NCBI GenBank assembly: GCA_030626465.1
Contig: DAOUOU010000085.1
Location: 1-10,818 of the forward strand
DNA length: 10,818 nucleotides
Source of the DNA: Bacteroidales bacterium
GTDB lineage: Bacteria > Bacteroidota > Bacteroidia > Bacteroidales > UBA10428
Direction: 5' to 3'
Shown here: piece after piece, positions 6,906 through 10,818 of the stretch
Layout: the number at the start of each line of letters is the position of its first letter
How positions within the stretch are numbered: the stretch's first letter is position 1
Made by a program: the position numbers and the translations under genes
The notes under the pieces: generated by a model
Told to the model about the DNA's origin: nothing
The model's input: the letters and a program-made list of their open reading frames with translations, nothing else
The model's database searches: none

Positions 6906-6966
6906 TTAATAAGTATATATATAATATGTCGGTTATTACGCATTGGAATTTGTATTGGCCGTAACA

Positions 6967-7039
6967 TTTTTCACGTATTTAATTGCTCATTTTGAGTATT
7001 TTAATACATGTATTGGTTGTATAATGAAGAATAACTTTA
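6967..7039 (+). promoter_or_regulatory. Promoter A: tandem 21-bp-spaced motif plus -7 box of the STAS-like gene
   Basis: Two similar direct motifs, TTTTTCACGTATTT and ATTTTGAGTATTTT, have their GTA at 6975 and 6996, exactly 21 bp apart. The second GTA lies 36 bp upstream of TAACTTTA (7032-7039), a near match to TAnnTTTG. A TTG sits at 7013-7015 with a 16-bp spacer. The gene's ATG is at 7057. The same layout recurs at 7369-7440 and 7605-7675. Confidence 0.5.
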
Positions 7040-7056
7040 CATAAAATACAAATGAG

Positions 7057-7389
7057 ATGATCAACAATTTTGTTGTTAGGGCTTTTACGGAAAAGAATCA
7101 GTTGAAGGTATTACTTGATGGAGTTTTTATGAAATCCGAAATTGAATTAGCTCTGTACCTGGCTAAAAAAGAGATCAGAAAGCTTAAACCGGGTTTTGAG
7201 GTTTTAATTGACATAAAAAATATGCATTCAGCACAATCATCAACAGAAATTAATTTTAATAAATTCAGGAAGATTCTGCGACTTATGGGAGCCAATTCTG
7301 TAAGATTTATCGGGTTAAGCTATTTAATTGTGCAGAATAAACATCAAAATGGCGGATTTTACTCATATGAAAATGAGTGGTTTTTTTAG
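7057..7389 (+). CDS. STAS/SpoIIAA-like small protein
   Basis: A 110-residue cytoplasmic protein with the alternating strand-helix pattern of STAS (anti-sigma antagonist, SpoIIAA-like) domains. A strand FVVRAFTEKNQLKVLLDG is followed by helix KSEIELALYLAKKEIRKL, then strand FEVLIDIKNM, then helix INFNKFRKILRLMG and strand SVRFIGLSYLIV. LKPGFEVLIDIKNM resembles a group of small Bacteroidota proteins that sit near signalling genes. I see no conserved phosphorylatable Ser in the usual DxSGxx place, so partner switching is not demonstrated. The protein ends YENEWFF, where the coding sequence overlaps the first operator copy of the next promoter and a weak terminator-like hairpin. It shares its promoter architecture with the downstream receiver gene, suggesting co-regulation. 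The fold call is moderate; the function is unknown. Confidence 0.55.
   Translation: MINNFVVRAFTEKNQLKVLLDGVFMKSEIELALYLAKKEIRKLKPGFEVLIDIKNMHSAQSSTEINFNKFRKILRLMGANSVRFIGLSYLIVQNKHQNGGFYSYENEWFF
7361..7387 (+). terminator. Weak terminator-like hairpin at the end of the STAS-like gene
   Basis: ACTCAT (7361-7366) pairs with ATGAGT (7373-7378) around a 6-nt loop, then GG and seven T. The stem is only 6 bp and AT-rich, and it lies within the last codons. It overlaps the first operator motif of promoter B, so the pairing may be coincidental. Confidence 0.3.
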
Positions 7390-7440
7390 GAAAATGAGTG
7401 CTATTGCTGATATCCTGGGGTAAAACTCAACGTATATTTG
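7369..7440 (+). promoter_or_regulatory. Promoter B: tandem 21-bp-spaced motif plus -7 box of the candidate small RNA
   Basis: GAAAATGAGTG occurs identically at 7369-7379 and 7390-7400, a period of exactly 21 bp. The second GTG begins 35 bp upstream of TATATTTG (7433-7440), a perfect TAnnTTTG. The first copy lies inside the STAS coding end and the second immediately follows its stop codon. No protein gene starts downstream before the terminator at 7543-7579. Confidence 0.5.
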
Positions 7441-7445
7441 TATAG

Positions 7446-7579
7446 TGAAATTGTAAAGAATTTCAGAAAGAATTAAAAGTGGTCATATAGGTTGTTTCAT
7501 GGTTAATATTTGATGTAGGGTTTGGTTGGATTTAGGTAGACGGCAGGGTAACATTTTCATGTTGCCCTGCTTCTTTTTT
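7446..7579 (+). ncRNA. Candidate small RNA between the STAS-like and receiver genes
   Basis: A transcript of roughly 134 nt is predicted from the -7 box at 7433-7440 to a strong intrinsic terminator at 7543-7579. The interval has no usable reading frame (the ATG at 7500 stops after four codons). It contains a 5' hairpin formed by GAAATT (7447-7452) and AATTTC (7459-7464), an unstructured middle rich in U and G (for example GTAGGGTTTGGTTGG near 7515-7529), and the terminator stem. It could alternatively be a long 3' UTR of the STAS-like gene. The ends are inferred from consensus elements only; no known RNA family is recognised. Confidence 0.4.
7543..7579 (+). terminator. Strong intrinsic terminator
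   Basis: GCAGGGTAACAT (7543-7554) pairs over 12 bp (one G-U) with ATGTTGCCCTGC (7559-7570) around the loop TTTC, followed by the T-rich tract TTCTTTTTT (7571-7579). There is no T tract on the other strand, so it works in the plus direction. It ends the candidate small RNA and any read-through from the STAS-like gene. Confidence 0.85.
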
Positions 7580-7604
7580 ATAGCTGGCGGTAAATACCTA
7601 TATG

Positions 7605-7675
7605 TTTTTGAGTACCATAAACCATATTTTGAGTATTTTCTCTCTAAACCTTTGTTTAATTGTTTTTTATATTTG
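7605..7675 (+). promoter_or_regulatory. Promoter C: tandem 21-bp-spaced motif plus -7 box of the receiver gene
   Basis: TTTTTGAGTACC and ATTTTGAGTATTTT have their GTA at 7612 and 7633, 21 bp apart. The second GTA is 35 bp upstream of TATATTTG (7668-7675), a perfect TAnnTTTG. Transcription would start near 7681, giving a leader of about 58 nt to the ATG at 7739. The second motif copy is identical over 14 bases (ATTTTGAGTATTTT) to that at 6989-7002 before the STAS-like gene. Confidence 0.5.
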
Positions 7676-7700
7676 AAACAGAAAAATGAAAGAGTGATAT

Positions 7701-7742
7701 ATGACGGCAAAGTTTCAACAGACCTTAAATAAGAATAAATGA
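7701..7742 (+). CDS. Possible 13-residue leader peptide
   Basis: A short frame, MTAKFQQTLNKNK, lies in the predicted leader of the receiver gene. Its TGA overlaps the receiver's start as ATGA (7739-7742), the classic arrangement for translational coupling. There is no Shine-Dalgarno sequence, and a frame this short can arise by chance. Confidence 0.25.
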   Translation: MTAKFQQTLNKNK

Positions 7743-8119
7743 GAAAGCAGAAGGTTTTAATAGCTGACGATAATCCACACTTTTCAAAAGCACTCAAGTT
7801 CATGTTGTTAGATTCATTTCAAGATCGAATTGAAAATATCGTTACTGTAAAAGATGGAGAAGAATGCCTTGCCGAATTAAACAAGAAGATTTACGATATG
7901 GTTTTTATGGACATCAATATGCCAAAAATAAATGGTATTGATGTTACCCGCGAAGCTACTAATCTTTACCGCAATCTGGTTATAATAGCTGTTTCTTTCC
8001 ATTCAGAAATGAAATATGTTGTGCAAATGATTGAGGCAGGGGCAAGGAGCTACATCATAAAGGACGAGATCTGTCGCGATTCTTTGGATAAGGCGCTTTC
8101 AATTGAATATAGTTACTAG
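7739..8119 (+). CDS. Receiver-only response regulator
   Basis: A 126-residue CheY-like single receiver domain (PF00072), a phosphorylation-controlled switch without an output domain. Catalytic features are intact: acidic pair Asp10-Asp11 in VLIADDNP, phospho-acceptor Asp58 in MVFMDINMP, switch Ser86 in IIAVSFHSE and Lys108 in GARSYIIKD. The GARSYIIKD pattern is like NarL/FixJ receivers, but there is no helix-turn-helix. It may act as a phosphate shuttle or sink, or by protein contact. No histidine kinase is nearby. The stop codon TAG (8117-8119) lies inside the left terminal repeat of the MITE-like element at 8115-8283. The last one or two residues may thus derive from the insertion, and the original protein could have been longer. 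Its promoter matches those of the STAS-like gene and candidate small RNA. Confidence 0.88.
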   Translation: MRKQKVLIADDNPHFSKALKFMLLDSFQDRIENIVTVKDGEECLAELNKKIYDMVFMDINMPKINGIDVTREATNLYRNLVIIAVSFHSEMKYVVQMIEAGARSYIIKDEICRDSLDKALSIEYSY

Positions 8120-8283
8120 TGTACCAATTACTAAATTCCATTACTTATTTCATACCCCTTTTTCCTTTCTACTTCGTTAAAATTATTAACCATAGCTACG
8201 GCTATGCTTGCAAATTTTGCCTTGCATAAAGAAAAAACTGATGTAAAATATTTGTAACACAATTTAATAATTACTACACTAGT
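8115..8283. mobile_element. MITE-like palindromic element with long terminal inverted repeats
   Basis: A 169-bp non-coding element bounded by ACTAGTGTACCAATTA (8115-8130) and the inverted TAATTACTACACTAGT (8268-8283), 14 of 16 matching. The inverted similarity extends to about 30 bp with 24 matches. A perfect hairpin CATAGC-TACG-GCTATG at 8191-8206 is centred at 8198.5, the exact middle of the element, and T-rich/A-rich arms continue the imperfect palindrome. No transposase is encoded. A CTAG at each end could be a 4-bp target duplication, but CTAG is self-complementary, so it may simply be part of the repeat. It carries the stop codon of the receiver gene. The remaining 8284-8409 holds no gene and no clear promoter. 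Confidence 0.65.
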
Positions 8284-8409
8284 ATTCATTTTGCATTGAT
8301 CACTCTACGTTCCGCTTTCTATTGTTTATCTTTTTTATTTTTAAACTCATATCGGAATTCTCAAAAGTTTCAATAATTTAGGTGATTCATCAGATCCTAA
8401 TTTTTTCAG

Positions 8410-9000
8410 ATGGCACAAGGCAATTGTTATGACAATATTAGAAAAGCAATTTTTTCTGTTTGCGCTCTCAATGAAAAAGCAATTGCTTCGTTGATTGAAG
8501 TATTTTCTCCGGCAATCCTTAATAAAGATGATTATTTATGCCGGGCAGGAGATTATCCGATGCATTTGGCTTATATCTGTAAAGGGATTTTCCGGTCTTT
8601 TTACAAAAACTTGCAGGAGCAGGAATTCGATAAGGGATTTTATATTGATCATATGTTTGTATTACCATTGCCATCATTCATTTATCGAAAACCTTCCTTC
8701 CTGAATTTGCAGGCAATCGTTACTACAGAGATATTGAAAGCTAAATTTTCCGCGATTCAGAATCTATCAGAAAAAGACCCGGCTATTAAAAAATTCATGA
8801 GACTCTTAATTGATCGCGAATGGATTGTAAAAAAGGAATTGCATGAAGCAAGTAAATATATATACAATGCTCAAACAAGGTACCAGCTGTTTCATTCAAA
8901 ATACGCAGAGTATATAAAATTAATACCTTCCTGCTATATCGCTTCTTTACTGCATATGTCTGAAAAACAACTTTCAAAATTCACATCAAAATATAATTAG
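8410..9000 (+). CDS. Crp/Fnr-family transcription regulator
   Basis: A 196-residue regulator of the Crp/Fnr superfamily in the short Bacteroidota form. Residues about 20-120 form the cyclic-nucleotide-binding-type beta-roll (KDDYLCRAGDYPMHLAYICKGIFRSFY), followed by the dimer helix KDPAIKKFMRLLIDREWIVKKEL (about 122-144). The C-terminal segment has the usual ARYxxF...Y...I.xIP pattern and a winged-helix start IASLLHMSEKQLSK (177-190). The cAMP phosphate cassette (GExxG...RSA) is absent, so the ligand is not cAMP by sequence. The recognition helix SEKQLSKFTSK departs from the common TPxxLSRIRK, and the chain ends right after it, so DNA specificity may differ. It lies 126 bp past the MITE-like element. 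No operon partner is seen; the next gene, ispG, starts 207 bp downstream. Confidence 0.82.
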   Translation: MAQGNCYDNIRKAIFSVCALNEKAIASLIEVFSPAILNKDDYLCRAGDYPMHLAYICKGIFRSFYKNLQEQEFDKGFYIDHMFVLPLPSFIYRKPSFLNLQAIVTTEILKAKFSAIQNLSEKDPAIKKFMRLLIDREWIVKKELHEASKYIYNAQTRYQLFHSKYAEYIKLIPSCYIASLLHMSEKQLSKFTSKYN

Positions 9001-9148
9001 CCCGGGATTCTGTTTTATTCTTTCCAGGATTCACCAGGAGTTGGCAGAAGAATTTATTTCATGCAAATGAATTTTTATTTTACTAATTATTGTTACGGAA
9101 AAATTTATCGGTCAAACAAAGAAAGAAAATAAGGGTAAGCACTATTGA

Positions 9149-9167
9149 TAGCAAGTTGCTAACTTTA
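9149..9167 (+). promoter_or_regulatory. ispG -7-like box overlapped by a 13-bp palindrome
   Basis: TAGCAAGTTGCTA (9149-9161) is a perfect inverted repeat around a central G. Its last two bases form the start of TAACTTTA (9160-9167), a near match to the -7 consensus and identical to the box before the STAS-like gene. It sits about 41 bp upstream of the ispG ATG. The palindrome could be an operator; no -33 TTG at the usual distance is present. The rest of 9001-9207 shows no gene. Confidence 0.35.
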
Positions 9168-9207
9168 CCGACCAGGGCATTTATCGTCATGGTTGATTTA
9201 TTTTGCT

Positions 9208-10728
9208 ATGAGAATAGATTATTGTAAGGACTTTACTACTTATCATCGTCATCAAACATCGCAGGTTACTGTTGGCGGAATACAATTAGGCGGTAATAAT
9301 CCTATCCGTATTCAATCCATGACCAACACAAATACGAATGATACCCGGTCTACTGTAAAACAGATTATTCGTATTTATGAAAAGGGAGCTGATTATGTAC
9401 GTTTGGCAGTACCAAATAAGAAAACAGCAGAAAATCTGTCAAACATAAAAGCAGAACTTGAGAAAACCGGTATTCATGTGCCTTTAATTGCAGATATTCA
9501 TTTCAATCCTGAATTTGCACTTATCGCTGCAACAATAGTAAATAAGGTTAGAATAAACCCTGGTAATTATTGTTGCAAAAATAAATTAAATGCAATTTCT
9601 TATAATCCTGAACAATATGCCGAAGAGCTGGAAAAATTAAAATCTCAATTTATTGTATTGCTGGATGTTTGCAGGGAACACAATACTTCCCTTCGCATAG
9701 GCACGAATCACGGCTCATTATCTAACAGGATATTGAACAGATTTGGAGACACTCCGGAAGGGATGGCAGAATCATCGATGGAGTTTTTAAGGATATGCAA
9801 AGAAGAAAAATTTGAAGATGTTGTTGTATCATTGAAGGCCAGCAATACCAGAATAATGATATATGCAACACGACTACTTGTAATTAAGATGAAAGAAGAA
9901 GGAATGTATTATCCTGTTCACCTTGGCGTAACAGAAGCAGGCGAGGGGGAGGATGGGAGAATTAAATCAGCGGTTGGCATCGGCTCGTTACTTTCTGACG
10001 GAATTGGCGATACTATACGGATTTCATTGACTGAAGAGCCTGAAGTAGAAATTCCGGTAGCCAGAAAAATTATCGACTATATCGCTCCACGTAATCATCA
10101 TAAATTCATTGAAAATTTTGGAAGCTATCCCATCCATCCCTTTGAGTATAACAAGCGTTTTTCCGAATCTGTTGAAAATATAGGAGATAAAAACCTTCCC
10201 GTAGTGATTAAATCTATACAAGGTGTTGTTGATTTGCAAAGTCTAAAAGCAATAGGATGGGAGTATTCAGAAAAAACAGGATGGAATTTTACAGACCTTG
10301 CACCTGATTATTTACACATTGAAAAGTGGCCCTTTGCACTTCCTGTACCCAAAGAAAAAAATAGTATTCATACTTTTCGGGAACATAAATCAGATTTGTT
10401 ATCATCCGATGGAATTTACGTGATGACGATTCATGATTTCCTGACAAATAGAGGATCAATAAATTCTCTGAAATTTGTTATACTTAGTGCCTCAGAAATC
10501 AATGACACCTTAATTGATCAGGTAATTACAGAAAAAAAACTCATTCTGGTTATTGAGAGCGATAATGCAAATTCTCTTGCTGATCAACGTGCGGCAGCAT
10601 TCAGATTAATAAACCGTAATTGTAAAATTCCTTTAATTTTTAAACGAAACTACAGTGAAACAAACAGAGAAGATTTCCTGCTTAAATCGTCTCTGGATCT
10701 GGGCGAAAAACCTGCGATACCCGCCTGA
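9208..10728 (+). CDS. ispG: 4-hydroxy-3-methylbut-2-enyl diphosphate synthase, C-terminal domain missing
   Basis: IspG (GcpE) converts 2-C-methyl-D-erythritol 2,4-cyclodiphosphate to HMBPP in the MEP isoprenoid pathway, using a [4Fe-4S] cluster. From ATG 9208, 506 residues are present. The TIM barrel (1 to about 290) shows RIQSMTNT, LIADIHFNP, VRINPGNY, RIGTNHGSLS, VVSLKASN and PVHLGVTEAGEGEDGR, then GIGSLLSDGIGDTIRISL. The extra domain of the Bacteroidota/Chlamydia/plant form follows (about 291-495). The frame fits the family through LLKSSLDLG (residue 499), then reads EKPAIPA and stops. Relatives continue with an IDGxGDG segment and the cluster domain (CPxCGR and a later Cys and Glu), about 100 or more residues more. 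None of this is seen in any frame of the last 90 bases. As drawn the enzyme would be inactive. A TTG at 9193 is an alternative start. Confidence 0.9.
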   Translation: MRIDYCKDFTTYHRHQTSQVTVGGIQLGGNNPIRIQSMTNTNTNDTRSTVKQIIRIYEKGADYVRLAVPNKKTAENLSNIKAELEKTGIHVPLIADIHFNPEFALIAATIVNKVRINPGNYCCKNKLNAISYNPEQYAEELEKLKSQFIVLLDVCREHNTSLRIGTNHGSLSNRILNRFGDTPEGMAESSMEFLRICKEEKFEDVVVSLKASNTRIMIYATRLLVIKMKEEGMYYPVHLGVTEAGEGEDGRIKSAVGIGSLLSDGIGDTIRISLTEEPEVEIPVARKIIDYIAPRNHHKFIENFGSYPIHPFEYNKRFSESVENIGDKNLPVVIKSIQGVVDLQSLKAIGWEYSEKTGWNFTDLAPDYLHIEKWPFALPVPKEKNSIHTFREHKSDLLSSDGIYVMTIHDFLTNRGSINSLKFVILSASEINDTLIDQVITEKKLILVIESDNANSLADQRAAAFRLINRNCKIPLIFKRNYSETNREDFLLKSSLDLGEKPAIPA

Positions 10729-10818
10729 ATGACGCAGTCGGGCAGGTCGGGTCGGCCGTAGCTTGTGGGCTGACTAAGGCTCAACCCAGTCTCCGTTCTC
10801 TCTTAAAAGATTTACTAA
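10705..10818. repeat. GC-rich hairpin sequence interrupting ispG (REP-like or element end)
   Basis: Sequence composition changes sharply after 10704. CCCGCCTG (10720-10727) pairs with CAGTCGGG (10735-10742) with one mismatch around a 7-nt loop. Outer CCTG (10711-10714) and CAGG (10743-10746) extend the stem across a 5-nt bulge, and GTCGGG recurs next to it. Farther right, the minus strand has 14 open codons (ending ENGDWVEP) before a TAG at 10774-10776. These could be the C-terminus of another gene entering from the right. It may be a REP-type palindrome or the edge of a mobile element, or an assembly join. Confidence 0.4.

Noticed and set aside
7526..7732. Plus-strand frame of 68 codons
   Set aside because: It spans the intrinsic terminator and promoter C, begins at a non-ATG codon and has no protein-like pattern.
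7483..7803. Minus-strand frame of 106 codons across the candidate sRNA and receiver start
   Set aside because: It starts inside the well-supported receiver gene on the opposite strand, runs through the terminator hairpin and has no recognisable domain.
9190..9228. Twelve-codon frame overlapping the ispG start
   Set aside because: It is out of frame with ispG and runs 20 bases into it, with no coupling arrangement; most likely chance.
1..10818. CRISPR array, tRNA or rRNA genes
   Set aside because: No regularly spaced long repeats and no cloverleaf or rRNA-like sequence were seen on either strand.

Overview
The window comes from an AT-rich genome, most likely of the phylum Bacteroidota. The evidence is a long-form IspG with the extra domain seen in Bacteroidota, Chlamydiae and plants, a POTRA-less Omp85 barrel, a SiaC-type (DUF1987) protein, a Crp/Fnr regulator of the Bacteroidota type, start sites mostly without Shine-Dalgarno sequences, and repeated matches to the Bacteroidota promoter -7 element TAnnTTTG. 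Nothing here allows a genus call.

Left part (1-5478). On the minus strand lie the N-terminus of a lipoprotein running off the left edge, a short remnant resembling a head-GIN/DUF2807 C-terminus, and an outer-membrane Omp85-type barrel. A plus-strand pterin-4a-carbinolamine dehydratase follows. Next, on the minus strand, come a SiaC-like phosphoprotein and a two-gene unit of a cytidylate-kinase-like protein and a LOG/TIGR00725-type nucleotide-binding protein. A plus-strand DUF985 cupin lacks its N-terminal half and begins exactly in a heptanucleotide tandem repeat.

Middle (4339-6769). A minus-strand operon encodes a TolC-type outer-membrane factor and a CusB/CzcB-type lipoprotein adaptor, overlapping by 11 nt. 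No inner-membrane RND pump is present in the window.

Right part (6890-8283). This compact signalling locus is the most interesting region. A STAS-like small protein, a gene-free interval ending in a strong intrinsic terminator (candidate small RNA) and a receiver-only response regulator follow one another on the plus strand. Each is preceded by the same promoter layout: two direct copies of a TGAGT(A/G)-type motif exactly 21 bp apart, with the second copy 35-36 bp upstream of a TAnnTTT(G/A) box. This suggests that one activator, possibly a LytTR-type response regulator encoded elsewhere, controls all three transcripts. The receiver gene ends inside a 169-bp MITE-like palindromic element with about 30-bp terminal inverted repeats.

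End (8410-10818). A Crp/Fnr-family regulator with a divergent recognition helix is followed by ispG. The ispG reading frame breaks off just before its iron-sulphur C-terminal domain, at a GC-rich hairpin sequence that looks like a repeat or mobile-element end, or possibly an assembly join.
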